From an uncultured Bacilli bacterium (lineage in GTDB: Bacteria > Bacillota_I > Bacilli_A > RF39 > UBA660): 33,404 nucleotides of DNA. Positions 15,275-23,913 of this stretch are shown here, piece by piece; within the stretch, counting starts at the first letter, position 1, and every line of letters begins with the position of its first letter. The stretch spans positions 1 to 33,404 of the forward strand of contig CANQHB010000001.1 in NCBI GenBank assembly GCA_947623755.1, in the 5' to 3' direction. Position numbers and translations under genes: made by a program. Under the pieces are notes generated by a model. It saw only the letters and a list, made by a program, of their open reading frames with translations. It was not told the DNA's origin and did no database searches.

Positions 15275-16378
15275 ATGGAAATTAGTAATTTAAAATTGTT
15301 AAATTTTCGAAATTATGAAACCCTGGATTTAAACTTTAGCTCTAAGACCAATATTATTTATGGTAACAATGGAATGGGTAAAACGAATATTATTGAAGCC
15401 ATCTATATTTTAGCTTTGAGTCGCACTTTCCGGATGGGGCATGATGATGTGGTAATAAAAAAAGGCAAAACCATCGCTAAAATCGAAGGCCTAATCAAAG
15501 ATAATATTTATAATACTTATAAAATTGTGATAAGCGATACTGGTAAACGTATCAAAATCAATAATAACCAGATTACCAAAATAAGTGATTACATTTCCAA
15601 AATTAATGTTATCTTATTTCATCCCGATGATTTAAAAATAATTAAGGATACTCCTATGACAAGACGAAAGCTTTTAAATATTGAAATTTCCGGTATTAAT
15701 AAGGATTATGTAATTTATCTTAATAATTACAATAAAATTTTAAAACAACGAAATGCTTACTTAAAAGCTTTAAGTACCAAAAAATTTTCTAATAATACTT
15801 ATTTAAATATTCTTACTGATAATTTAATTGAAACAGGCCTGCATATAGTCCAAATTCGCGAATATTTTATCCACCAAATTAATGAATATATAGGTGAGTA
15901 TTATTTAAAAATTACTAACAAAGGTCCGCTTACCTTAAAGTTTAAAAGTGAATTTAAGAACAAAACAAAAGCCCAACTCCAAAAAATGTATACCGAAAAT
16001 ATTTCCCGGGAAATAATTATTGGTAAAACTTTATTTGGTCCTCAACATGATGATTTAGAATTTATGATTGCTGGCGAACCAGTAAAAGAGTTTTCCAGTG
16101 TGGGGGAACAAAAAAATAGTGTTCTAGCTTTTAAACTCGCAGAAATAAAAAATATTGTGACCAATTTTCACAAAAAACCTATTCTAATTTTAGATGATTT
16201 ATTTAGTGAACTTGACCAAGAAAAAATTAATAATATTTTGAATTTAATAGATGAAGATATGCAAACATTTATAACGACTACGGATATTTCGCTCGTAAGC
16301 CCAGAATTACTAGCCAAATCTAAAGTATTTCAAGTTGTAAATGGTCTTGTAAAGGAGGAAGTAAACAATGGAAAATAA
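15275..16378 (+). CDS. recF: DNA replication and repair protein RecF
   Basis: A 367-residue SMC-like ATPase that loads RecA at gaps with RecO and RecR. Walker A is GNNGMGKTN (about 30-38). The signature segment FSSVGEQKNSVLAFKLAE (about 272-289) and Walker B PILILDDLFSELD (about 302-314) follow, with a helical lever arm in between. Length is standard (about 370). AAGTAAGGGGTGA precedes the ATG. Its last 11 bases overlap gyrB, so it is coupled to the gyrase genes. The coding sequence also carries a perfect Noc-type palindrome at 16000-16015. Confidence 0.96.
   Translation: MEISNLKLLNFRNYETLDLNFSSKTNIIYGNNGMGKTNIIEAIYILALSRTFRMGHDDVVIKKGKTIAKIEGLIKDNIYNTYKIVISDTGKRIKINNNQITKISDYISKINVILFHPDDLKIIKDTPMTRRKLLNIEISGINKDYVIYLNNYNKILKQRNAYLKALSTKKFSNNTYLNILTDNLIETGLHIVQIREYFIHQINEYIGEYYLKITNKGPLTLKFKSEFKNKTKAQLQKMYTENISREIIIGKTLFGPQHDDLEFMIAGEPVKEFSSVGEQKNSVLAFKLAEIKNIVTNFHKKPILILDDLFSELDQEKINNILNLIDEDMQTFITTTDISLVSPELLAKSKVFQVVNGLVKEEVNNGK
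16000..16015. promoter_or_regulatory. Noc-binding site (NBS), inside recF
   Basis: The 16-base palindrome TATTTCCCGGGAAATA contains the full 14-base Noc consensus ATTTCCCGGGAAAT known from B. subtilis. Noc is a ParB paralogue that binds such sites, spreads, and blocks division over the chromosome. Such a CG-centred palindrome is very unlikely by chance in DNA this AT-rich. Confidence 0.82.
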
Positions 16379-18281
16379 TTACACAGATAGTGATATTCAA
16401 GTATTAGAAGGACTCGAGGCTGTTCGTAAACGCCCGGGCATGTATATAGGAACCACTAGTGAAAAAGGCTTACATCATCTTGTTTGGGAAATTGTTGATA
16501 ATGCCGTCGATGAAGCTCTAGCTGGTTATTGTGACGATATTGAAGTTGTCGTTCATAAAGATAATTCTGTATCAGTAAAAGATGATGGTCGTGGTATGCC
16601 AACCGGTATTAATGAAAAAACTGGTTTATCCACAATAGAAACTATCTTTACCATCTTACATGCTGGTGGTAAGTTTGGTGGTGGTGGCTACAAAGTAAGT
16701 GGTGGTCTACATGGTGTTGGTGCCTCTGTTGTAAATGCCCTATCCACCTGGCTAGAAGTTCGCGTCTATCGTGATGGTGAAGTCCATTTTGAACGATTTG
16801 AAAATGGTGGACATCCTTGTGAACCAATGAAAGTTATTGAAAAGTGTGCTCAAGACCGAACTGGTACCACTGTAACATTTAAGGCTGACCCTACTATTTT
16901 TAAAGAAACTACCGAATTTAATTATGACACCTTAGCCACTCGTCTTCGGGAATTAGCTTTCTTAAATAAAGGTTTAAGAATAACTTTAATTGATGAACGT
17001 GTTCCAGATAAAAGCGATGTTTTCTGCTATAATGGTGGTATTATCGAATATGTTAGTATGTTAAACAAAAATAAACAACCTCTTCATGAAGATATAATCT
17101 ATGTTGAAGGCAATGTTGATAATATTAGTATTGAAGTTGCCATGCAATATAATGATTCTTATACCGCTAATTTATATTCTTTTACGAATAATATTAATAC
17201 TTATGAAGGTGGAACTCATGAAGATGGTGTTAAAAATGCCTTAACTAGAATAATTAATACCTATGCCCGTAATGCTAAGATTTTAAAAGAAAAAGATGAA
17301 GCTTTAAGTGGTGATGATTGCCGTGAAGGCCTAGCCATGATTATTTCTTGTAAACATCCTGACCCTCAATTTGAAGGCCAAACTAAAACCAAATTAGGTA
17401 ATAGTGAAGTTCGTAAAATTGCCAGTGATATCTTTGGTCAAGGTTTAGAACGTTATTTAATGGAAAATCCGACAGTTGCCAGAACTATTGTGGAAAAATG
17501 TATGACTGCCTCCCGAGCTCGTATCGCAGCCAAAAGAGCGCGGGAAGCAACTCGGCGTAAAGGCGATTTAGATGTTACAAACTTTTTTGGTAAACTTGCT
17601 GATTGCAAAAGTAAAGACGCAACTATTAGTGAAATCTTCTTAGTCGAGGGAGATTCAGCCGGCGGTTCAGCTATCAAAGGACGCGACAGTATGACTCAAG
17701 CGATACTTCCTTTAAGAGGTAAAATCTTAAATGTTGAAAAAGCTCGTTTAGACCGGGCCCTATCTAATGAAGAAATTAGAACTATCATTACCGCTTTTGG
17801 TACGGGTATTGGTGAAGACTTTAATCTTGATAAATTAAGATATCATAAAATTATTATTATGACCGATGCCGATGTCGATGGTTCTCATATTCGGGTCTTA
17901 CTTTTAACCTTATTTTATCGCTTTTTTAAGCCTATTGTTGAGGCTGGCCATGTCTATGCTGCTCAACCGCCATTATTCGTTATAAAGCATGGTAAAACCA
18001 TTAAATATGTCTTAAATGAACAAGAACGTGATGAATATATCGCTTCTTTATCTCCAAATACTAAATATGATATTGCCCGGATGAAAGGTCTAGGTGAAAT
18101 GGACGCCGAAGAACTAAATGAAACTACTATGGATATAAATAAACGGGTCTTACGCCAAATCACAGTCGATGACGCTATCGCCGCGGACGAAATATTTAAT
18201 AAACTTATGGGTGAAGAAGTAGAACCTCGTCGGGAATTTATTGAAACCAATGCTACCTATGTAGAAAATCTAGATGTTTAG
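16368..18281 (+). CDS. gyrB: DNA gyrase subunit B
   Basis: The 637-residue ATPase subunit of gyrase, which introduces negative supercoils together with GyrA. The GHKL ATPase has VDNAVDEALAGYC (about 42-54) with the Mg-binding Asn, DDGRGMP (about 72-78) and GGLHGVGASVVNALS (about 112-126). The TOPRIM domain has EGDSAGGSA (about 427-435) and the DADVDGSHI metal motif (about 502-510). The quinolone-related KARLDRALS segment is intact. Length equals that of B. subtilis GyrB (about 638). AAAGGAGG lies before ATG inside the recF end. It is followed by gyrA after 12 bases. Confidence 0.98.
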   Translation: MENNYTDSDIQVLEGLEAVRKRPGMYIGTTSEKGLHHLVWEIVDNAVDEALAGYCDDIEVVVHKDNSVSVKDDGRGMPTGINEKTGLSTIETIFTILHAGGKFGGGGYKVSGGLHGVGASVVNALSTWLEVRVYRDGEVHFERFENGGHPCEPMKVIEKCAQDRTGTTVTFKADPTIFKETTEFNYDTLATRLRELAFLNKGLRITLIDERVPDKSDVFCYNGGIIEYVSMLNKNKQPLHEDIIYVEGNVDNISIEVAMQYNDSYTANLYSFTNNINTYEGGTHEDGVKNALTRIINTYARNAKILKEKDEALSGDDCREGLAMIISCKHPDPQFEGQTKTKLGNSEVRKIASDIFGQGLERYLMENPTVARTIVEKCMTASRARIAAKRAREATRRKGDLDVTNFFGKLADCKSKDATISEIFLVEGDSAGGSAIKGRDSMTQAILPLRGKILNVEKARLDRALSNEEIRTIITAFGTGIGEDFNLDKLRYHKIIIMTDADVDGSHIRVLLLTLFYRFFKPIVEAGHVYAAQPPLFVIKHGKTIKYVLNEQERDEYIASLSPNTKYDIARMKGLGEMDAEELNETTMDINKRVLRQITVDDAIAADEIFNKLMGEEVEPRREFIETNATYVENLDV

Positions 18282-18293
18282 GAGGTGTTAAAA

Positions 18294-20744
18294 ATGGATA
18301 GATTAGAAAAAAATAATATTGTAAAAGAAGTAAAAGATTCCTTCCTCGAATATTCCATGAGTGTTATCGTCGCTCGAGCCTTACCTGATTTAAGAGATGG
18401 TCTAAAACCAGTTCATCGTCGTATCTTATACTCCATGTATGAATCTGGTTATACGCCTGATAAACCCCATAAAAAAAGCGCTCGTATTGTCGGAGACGTT
18501 ATGGGTAAATATCATCCTCATGGAGACTCCAGTATTTATGAAGCCATGGTTCGGATGGCCCAAGACTTCAGCTATCGTTATATGTTGGTGGATGGCCATG
18601 GTAACTTTGGTAATATTGAAGGTTATGGCGCCGCGGCTATGCGTTATACTGAGTCGCGTTTATCCAAAATATCCCTAGAATTATTAAGAGATATTCGGAA
18701 AAACACCGTTAATTTTATTCCCAATTTCGATGAAAGTGAACAAGAACCCGAAATCTTACCTTCAAGATTTCCTAATATTTTAGTAAATGGTACTACTGGT
18801 ATCGCTGTCGGTATGGCTACCAATATTCCTCCTCATAATTTGGGTGAAGTAATTGATGGATGTGTCGCCTATATCGATAATCCTGATATTGATACGGTAG
18901 GCCTTATGCAGTACATTAAAGGTCCCGACTTTCCAACCGGTGCCATAATATTAGGTAATTCCGGCATTAAGAAAGCTTATGAAACTGGTCGTGGTTCCAT
19001 TACGATCCGTTCTCGAGCTGAAATTGAAGAAAAAAATGGCCGGGAATACATTGTAATTAATGAAGTTCCATATGGCGTCAATACTTTAGAATTAAAAAAT
19101 AAAGTCGCTGAATTAGTTCATAATAAAATTTTAGATGGTATAACTGATTATCACGTTGATTTAAAAGAAGGCGTCAAAATCACTATTACTTTAAGAAAAG
19201 ACGCCAATGCCCAAGTAATTTTAAATAAATTATATAAACATACGGCTTTTCAAACTACTTATGGAATTATCTTCCTTATGCTTGATAATGGCGTTCCTAA
19301 AACTTTAGGCTTAAAAGATATAATTTCAAAATATATTGATTATCAAAAAGAAATCATCATTAGAAGAACCAAATTCGACTTAGATAAGGCCGAAAAACGG
19401 GTTCATATATTAGAAGGTTTAAAAATTGCCTTAGATAATATTGACGCAGTCATTAAATTGATTCGTGGTTCTAAATCTGATGAAGAAGCTAAAGCTGGCT
19501 TAATGAATAACTTTAATCTTTCTGATGAACAAGCTGAAGCTATCTTAGAAATGCGCTTAAGACGTTTAACTGGTTTAGAAAGAGATAAAATTGAAGAAGA
19601 ATTAAATGAATTATTAAAACTTATCGATGAATTACGAAGTATTCTTGCATCAGAAGAAAAAGTTTTACAAATTATTAAAGAAGAATTACTTGAAATTAAG
19701 GATAAATATGGCGATAAACGTCGTACTGATATTGATATGACCGCGATTGAATATATTGAAGATGAATCCTTAATTCCTGAAGAAGACGTTTTAATCGCGT
19801 TAACTAATAAAGGTTATATTAAACGTACTACTTCTGATACCTTTAAAGCTCAAAGACGTGGTGGTATGGGAATTAAAGGTATGACTACTAATGAAGAAGA
19901 TTATGTCGAGCAAATGATTAATTTATCTAGTCATGATTACTTGTTATTCTTTACGAATAAAGGTAAGGTATATCGCTTAAAAGGCTATGAAATACCGGAA
20001 TTTAACCGTCAATCTAAAGGTCTACCAATCATTAATTTATTACAACTAGAAAAAGAGGAAAGTATTAATACCATGTTGAGTATTAGTCCTAACGAAGATA
20101 CAAAATATTTGCTATTTGTAACTAAAAATGGTCTTGTAAAACGAACAGCCATTAATGAGTTTGAGAACATACGTACGACTGGTAAGATTAGTATTAATTT
20201 AAAATCTAATGATGAACTTCTTGCCGTAAAGAAAACAAATGGCCAAGAATATGTCCTATTAGGTAGTGAAACTGGTCGGATGGTTAAATTTAAAGAAGAT
20301 AATATCCGCGCTATGGGTCGTACCGCCAGTGGTGTTAAAGGTATTAATCTTGATGGTAGTAAATGTGTCTGCGCTGAGGTAGTAACCGAAGAAGATAAAA
20401 TTTTGTTAGTAACTAAAAAAGGATATGGAAAAAAGACTTTAGTTAGTGAATTTAGAGAAACAAGTCGTGGTAGTAAAGGTGTAAAAGCCCTTAATATTAC
20501 GGAGAAAAATGGTAATATTGCTTCCGTTAAAGTTGTTGATGAAACTAAAGAATTAGTCATCATGACCAATACTGGAACTACTATGCGAATGTCTCTAGAA
20601 CAAATAAATACCTTAGGTCGTGTAACTCAAGGCGTAAGACTTATAAATCTAAAAGATAACCAATATGTAACTACAATTAGTCTAGTAGTAAAACAAGAAG
20701 AAACTGAAGATTTAGAAGAATCTGACGAAGAAAGTAATGCTTAA
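18294..20744 (+). CDS. gyrA: DNA gyrase subunit A
   Basis: The 816-residue breakage-reunion subunit. Catalytic Tyr is in AAMRYTESRL (about residue 120). The quinolone region reads HPHGDSSIYEAMVRMAQ, with Ser and Glu at the positions equivalent to E. coli 83 and 87, the usual susceptible pattern in Gram-positives. The C-terminal beta-pinwheel contains the GyrA box QRRGGMG (about 521-527), which marks it as gyrase rather than ParC. The tail is acidic (EETEDLEESDEES). Start at ATG 18294, seven bases after GGAGGTG; the GTG at 18285 is part of that site. A terminator overlaps the stop codon. Confidence 0.98.
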   Translation: MDRLEKNNIVKEVKDSFLEYSMSVIVARALPDLRDGLKPVHRRILYSMYESGYTPDKPHKKSARIVGDVMGKYHPHGDSSIYEAMVRMAQDFSYRYMLVDGHGNFGNIEGYGAAAMRYTESRLSKISLELLRDIRKNTVNFIPNFDESEQEPEILPSRFPNILVNGTTGIAVGMATNIPPHNLGEVIDGCVAYIDNPDIDTVGLMQYIKGPDFPTGAIILGNSGIKKAYETGRGSITIRSRAEIEEKNGREYIVINEVPYGVNTLELKNKVAELVHNKILDGITDYHVDLKEGVKITITLRKDANAQVILNKLYKHTAFQTTYGIIFLMLDNGVPKTLGLKDIISKYIDYQKEIIIRRTKFDLDKAEKRVHILEGLKIALDNIDAVIKLIRGSKSDEEAKAGLMNNFNLSDEQAEAILEMRLRRLTGLERDKIEEELNELLKLIDELRSILASEEKVLQIIKEELLEIKDKYGDKRRTDIDMTAIEYIEDESLIPEEDVLIALTNKGYIKRTTSDTFKAQRRGGMGIKGMTTNEEDYVEQMINLSSHDYLLFFTNKGKVYRLKGYEIPEFNRQSKGLPIINLLQLEKEESINTMLSISPNEDTKYLLFVTKNGLVKRTAINEFENIRTTGKISINLKSNDELLAVKKTNGQEYVLLGSETGRMVKFKEDNIRAMGRTASGVKGINLDGSKCVCAEVVTEEDKILLVTKKGYGKKTLVSEFRETSRGSKGVKALNITEKNGNIASVKVVDETKELVIMTNTGTTMRMSLEQINTLGRVTQGVRLINLKDNQYVTTISLVVKQEETEDLEESDEESNA

Positions 20745-20758
20745 AAAGGCATTCTTTT
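20735..20758 (+). terminator. Terminator after gyrA
   Basis: AATGCTT pairs with AGGCATT (one G-U pair) and runs into C-U7. The first arm overlaps the gyrA stop codon. Confidence 0.78.
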
Positions 20759-20797
20759 TTTATGCCAATTTTTATTAATTAAGTTTTAAAAAAATAA

Positions 20798-20806
20798 TGT
20801 GGATAA
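20798..20806 (-). promoter_or_regulatory. Perfect DnaA box in the gyrA-tadA spacer
   Basis: TGTGGATAA is the exact complement of the consensus box TTATCCACA. It lies about 7.4 kb to the right of the origin and 29 bases before the first parS site. It could titrate DnaA or anchor it near the ParB complex; both are inference. Confidence 0.65.
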
Positions 20807-20834
20807 CTCTAAAAGTATATGGAAAATTTAATAA

Positions 20835-20850
20835 TGTTTCACGTGAAACA
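20835..20850. promoter_or_regulatory. parS site 1
   Basis: TGTTTCACGTGAAACA, an exact match to the Firmicute ParB/Spo0J parS consensus. ParB loads here and spreads, recruiting SMC and ParA for origin segregation. Flanks extend the palindrome by AA and TT (AATG..CATT). Confidence 0.93.
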
Positions 20851-20953
20851 TTATTTCTCACTCTCTTGCTAAATTATCCTTTCAAGAATAATCTAAATAA
20901 CATAAAACTATTTTGATTCATGTTTTAAAAATGTAAATAACTAAAAACTTACT

Positions 20954-20979
20954 AACAATGTTTCACGTGAAACATTGTT
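20954..20979. promoter_or_regulatory. parS site 2, extended palindrome
   Basis: The 16-base parS core at 20959-20974 is embedded in a perfect 26-base palindrome, with AACAA on the left and TTGTT on the right. Confidence 0.93.
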
Positions 20980-21164
20980 TTAATATTCAAACTAAAAATT
21001 TATTAATAATTATTTATTTAATAAAAAATTAAATTAAAAAAATAAATAAACAAAATTTAAAATTCATTTTTAAATATAAATTTATTAAATATAAAATATA
21101 ATAGAATAATATTTTATATTTTTTAAAATAAAAAATGAAAATTAATTTCAAATAAATTATTAAC

Positions 21165-21196
21165 ATTTCTAATGTTTCACGTGAAACATTAGAAAT
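21165..21196. promoter_or_regulatory. parS site 3, extended palindrome
   Basis: The core at 21173-21188 lies in a perfect 32-base palindrome that begins ATTTCTAATG and ends CATTAGAAAT. Confidence 0.93.
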
Positions 21197-21258
21197 AACA
21201 AAATTAAATAAAAAATAGTTCAAAATTAATTAAAAAAATTAGCAAAAGTTACTCACAA

Positions 21259-21274
21259 TGTTTCACGTGAAATC
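21259..21274. promoter_or_regulatory. parS site 4, degenerate
   Basis: TGTTTCACGTGAAATC keeps the left half and the CACGTG centre but has lost the last two consensus bases. Binding may be weaker. Confidence 0.75.
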
Positions 21275-21303
21275 TTTAAAACTAAAAAAATGTCAAAAAT
21301 CAA

Positions 21304-21319
21304 TGTTTCACGTGAAACA
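21304..21319. promoter_or_regulatory. parS site 5
   Basis: TGTTTCACGTGAAACA, exact consensus, 40 bases before the SRP RNA gene. Confidence 0.93.
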
Positions 21320-21358
21320 TTACTTGCAAATTTATTAAAAGTATGGTAAATTAATAAC

Positions 21359-21435
21359 GTGCAACAAATATATTGTAACCTGGTCAGAGTCGGAAGGCAG
21401 CAGCCACATCAATCCCTATTTGTGTGCACTTTTTT
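21359..21435 (+). ncRNA. ffs: Signal recognition particle RNA (small form)
   Basis: The core GGTCAGAGTCGGAAGGCAGC (21382-21401) followed by AGCCA is the domain IV hairpin of SRP RNA with its GGAA tetraloop and asymmetric loop, where Ffh binds to target ribosomes to the membrane. Outer arms pair (GTGCAACAAATA near 21359-21370 with TATTTGTGTGCAC at 21417-21429), and a U6 tract follows. The total is about 75 bases, so it is the short 4.5S-like type and lacks the Alu domain of Bacillus scRNA. The position before tadA-dnaX is the Bacilli arrangement. A weak -10 (TATGGT, 21342-21347) lies upstream. Confidence 0.93.
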
Positions 21436-21450
21436 AATGGAGGAATAAAT

Positions 21451-21876
21451 ATGCCTGAAAAATATTTTCAAATTCTAATTAAATTAGCCGAGCAAGCTTA
21501 TGAGCATGATGAAGTTCCTATAAGTGCCATCTTAGTAAAAGATGATAAAATCATTGCTAAAGCTTATAATACTAAGGAATCTACTCATAATGTTACTAAT
21601 CATGCTGAAATGTTAGTAATAAAAAAAGCAAGTGGAAAATTAAAAACTTGGCACTTAGAAGATTGTGATATATATGTAACTTTAAAACCATGTCCTATGT
21701 GTGAATCAGCTTTAAAACAAGCCCACATAAGAAATGTTTATTATTTATTAGATAAATTAGATTATAAAAAAGAATATACTAAAACTAAAATAGTCAAAGC
21801 AAACATACGTACGCAAAAAGATGAATATTATCAATATTTAAAAGGCTTTTTTCAAAAGAAAAGAGACAAAAGCTAA
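21451..21876 (+). CDS. tadA: tRNA-specific adenosine deaminase TadA
   Basis: A 141-residue zinc deaminase that converts A34 to inosine in tRNA-Arg(ACG). Zinc and catalytic residues are visible: HAE at 51-53 and PCPMC at 80-84. The substrate-side NTKEST stretch and the C-terminal helix are typical. Start at ATG 21451 after GGAGGAATAAAT; an upstream ATG at 21424 lies in the SRP RNA 3' end. At 141 residues it is slightly shorter than E. coli TadA (167). It lies 33 bases before dnaX. Confidence 0.94.
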   Translation: MPEKYFQILIKLAEQAYEHDEVPISAILVKDDKIIAKAYNTKESTHNVTNHAEMLVIKKASGKLKTWHLEDCDIYVTLKPCPMCESALKQAHIRNVYYLLDKLDYKKEYTKTKIVKANIRTQKDEYYQYLKGFFQKKRDKS

Positions 21877-21909
21877 TATATATGATATAATTAATATGGG
21901 TGAGTAAAA

Positions 21910-23598
21910 ATGGATTATAAAGTTCTTTATCGAAAATATCGTCCTGATGATTTTTCTAACATAATCGGTCAAGATTATATGATTTCCATTTTAAAGAATG
22001 CTATAAAAAAAGATAAAATTTCCCATGCTTATATTTTTTCTGGTCCTAGAGGTACCGGAAAAACTAGTACAGCGAAAGTTTTTGCCAAAGCTATTAACTG
22101 TGAAAATCCTGGCGAAAATGGCCCATGTAATGCTTGTGAATCTTGTCTTAATTTTAAAGATAATGCGGATATTATCGAAATTGACGCCGCTTCCAATAAT
22201 GGTGTTGATGAAATTCGGGAAATAATTAATAATATTAAATTAGCCCCCGCTTATTCTAAATATAAAGTATATATTATCGATGAAGTTCATATGCTAAGTA
22301 CTAGTGCCTTCAATGCTTTATTATTAACGCTAGAAGAGCCTCCTAAACATGTAGTCTTTATTCTTGCCACGACCAATATTGAGGCAGTTCCTATCACTAT
22401 TTTATCGCGTTGTCAACGCTTTGATTTCCATAAAATCTCACTTACGGATATTGTTAAACGTCTTGAGTATGTTGTCTCCGAAGAAAATATTGCTATTGAC
22501 CATGACGCTTTAGAAGAAATTGCTTATATTAGTGATGGTGGTATGCGTGATGCCTTAAGCATTCTAGACCAGCTATCTAGCAATAATAGTAAAATTACCA
22601 TTAATGAAGTAATTTCCAACTTTGGTTCTGTTTCTAAAAAACAAATCCAAGACTTGTATGAACACATTGTTACGAATAATGTCGACCAATTTCTAGAAAT
22701 GATGGCCAAATTCAAGAACTTAGCTATTGATTATAAGCTTTTAATTCGAAAATTACTCGAACAAATTGAATTTGAAGCTATTAAAACGAAAAAAGATTAT
22801 AGTTATAAAGGTTTGTCTTACGAAAATTTACGGAACATGGCCTTTGAACTAGCCGAGATATCTAACTATGTTAATATAAATATCGACCCTTATCTTTTAA
22901 TTGAAATTACGTTATTAAAGTATTTCTCTAATTCGGATAATCAAAATATTAGTTCCGAACTTCCTAAATCAAGTTCTAAAAAAGAAAGTACTGTCGAAGT
23001 GCCAAGTCCTTCTCCTAAAAAAGAAGAACCTAAAAATACCATACCAACTCCTGAAGAATCTAAAGTCGAAGAAGTCCAAGAAGAACCGAAAGAACCGCCA
23101 AAACCAATTCTTCCAGCTTCATCTATAGAAGACGAGTACTATACCGAAATCATGAATATCCGAATAAATAATTGCTTTGTTAATGCTTCTAAGCAATATT
23201 TGCAAACGTTAAAAACTAATTGGCCTGATTTCATTAGTAGTATGACTAATAAAAAGATTTTAAACATTATTATTGATACAACCGTGGTCGCTGCTAGTGA
23301 TACTAATGTTATTATAACAGATGAAATCGATGGTACTGTTAACTTAATTAATAAAAATCTGGCGGAACTAGATAAATTATATGAAGAAAAATATCATACT
23401 CCATATCATTTTATTGCCCTAACGCCAACCCTTTGGCAAGAAAAACGAGCCATCTACATTGAAAATTTAAAAAATAATCAAAAATACGTATATCAAGAAG
23501 AACCTGAAAAAAAAACGCCTGAAATAAAAGAGGATATTTCACCTCTTGAAGAAACTGCTTATGCTATTTTTGATAAAGATAAAATTGAAATAAAATAA
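21910..23598 (+). CDS. dnaX: DNA polymerase III subunits gamma/tau
   Basis: The 562-residue clamp-loader ATPase. Walker A is GPRGTGKT (45-52). The zinc module has four Cys (64, 73, 76, 79). Then come IIDEVHML (Walker B/DEAH-like), the sensor-1 region ATTNIEAVP and the lid GGMRDALSILDQ. A Pro/Glu/Lys-rich linker (about 350-410) leads to a tau-like C-terminal domain that would contact the polymerase. A-runs occur in the linker (near 22979 and 23014) but no clear stem-loop follows, so I do not call programmed frameshifting. It heads the dnaX-ybaB-recR operon. Confidence 0.95.
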   Translation: MDYKVLYRKYRPDDFSNIIGQDYMISILKNAIKKDKISHAYIFSGPRGTGKTSTAKVFAKAINCENPGENGPCNACESCLNFKDNADIIEIDAASNNGVDEIREIINNIKLAPAYSKYKVYIIDEVHMLSTSAFNALLLTLEEPPKHVVFILATTNIEAVPITILSRCQRFDFHKISLTDIVKRLEYVVSEENIAIDHDALEEIAYISDGGMRDALSILDQLSSNNSKITINEVISNFGSVSKKQIQDLYEHIVTNNVDQFLEMMAKFKNLAIDYKLLIRKLLEQIEFEAIKTKKDYSYKGLSYENLRNMAFELAEISNYVNINIDPYLLIEITLLKYFSNSDNQNISSELPKSSSKKESTVEVPSPSPKKEEPKNTIPTPEESKVEEVQEEPKEPPKPILPASSIEDEYYTEIMNIRINNCFVNASKQYLQTLKTNWPDFISSMTNKKILNIIIDTTVVAASDTNVIITDEIDGTVNLINKNLAELDKLYEEKYHTPYHFIALTPTLWQEKRAIYIENLKNNQKYVYQEEPEKKTPEIKEDISPLEETAYAIFDKDKIEIK

Positions 23599-23616
23599 AG
23601 AAAGAAGGAAAAAAAT

Positions 23617-23913
23617 ATGAATATGCAAAATTTAATGGCGCAAGCCCAAAGAATGCAAAGAGAACTTACGAAAAAGAAAGAGGAAATTGATAATAGTCAA
23701 TTTGAAGGCACTTCCGAATGGGTAAAATTGACTATAAATGGTAAAAAAGAACTTCAAAGTATCAAGATTACCTATGAAAATCCTATTGATAATGATGATA
23801 AAGAAGCTCTTGAAGACATGATTAAAATAGCTCTTAATGAAGCTTGCCATAAAGTTGACCAAAAAACCGAAGAAGTAATGGGCGCTTATGGCCAATTAGG
23901 TGGTTTATTCTAA
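23617..23913 (+). CDS. YbaB/EbfC nucleoid-associated protein
   Basis: A 98-residue DNA-binding protein of the YbaB/EbfC family, a tweezer-shaped dimer that covers DNA and works near recombination mediators. It shows the characteristic start MNMQNLMAQAQRMQRELTKK, the strand block VKLTINGKKELQSIKI, and the end VMGAYGQLGGLF. AAAGAAGG precedes ATG by eight bases. It lies between dnaX and recR and its stop shares a base with the recR start, the usual dnaX-ybaB-recR set. Confidence 0.94.
   Translation: MNMQNLMAQAQRMQRELTKKKEEIDNSQFEGTSEWVKLTINGKKELQSIKITYENPIDNDDKEALEDMIKIALNEACHKVDQKTEEVMGAYGQLGGLF

Noticed and set aside
20009..20569. 186-codon minus-strand frame inside gyrA
   Set aside because: Opposite-strand shadow of a highly conserved gene, without start signals; the same holds for the other long antisense frames in dnaA, gyrB, dnaX, recR and mfd.
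22975..23030. Programmed frameshift in dnaX giving gamma
   Set aside because: A-runs are present in the linker and a -1 shift at 22979 would stop after about a dozen codons, but I see no stimulating stem-loop or upstream ribosome-like element, and A-runs are common in this AT-rich gene.
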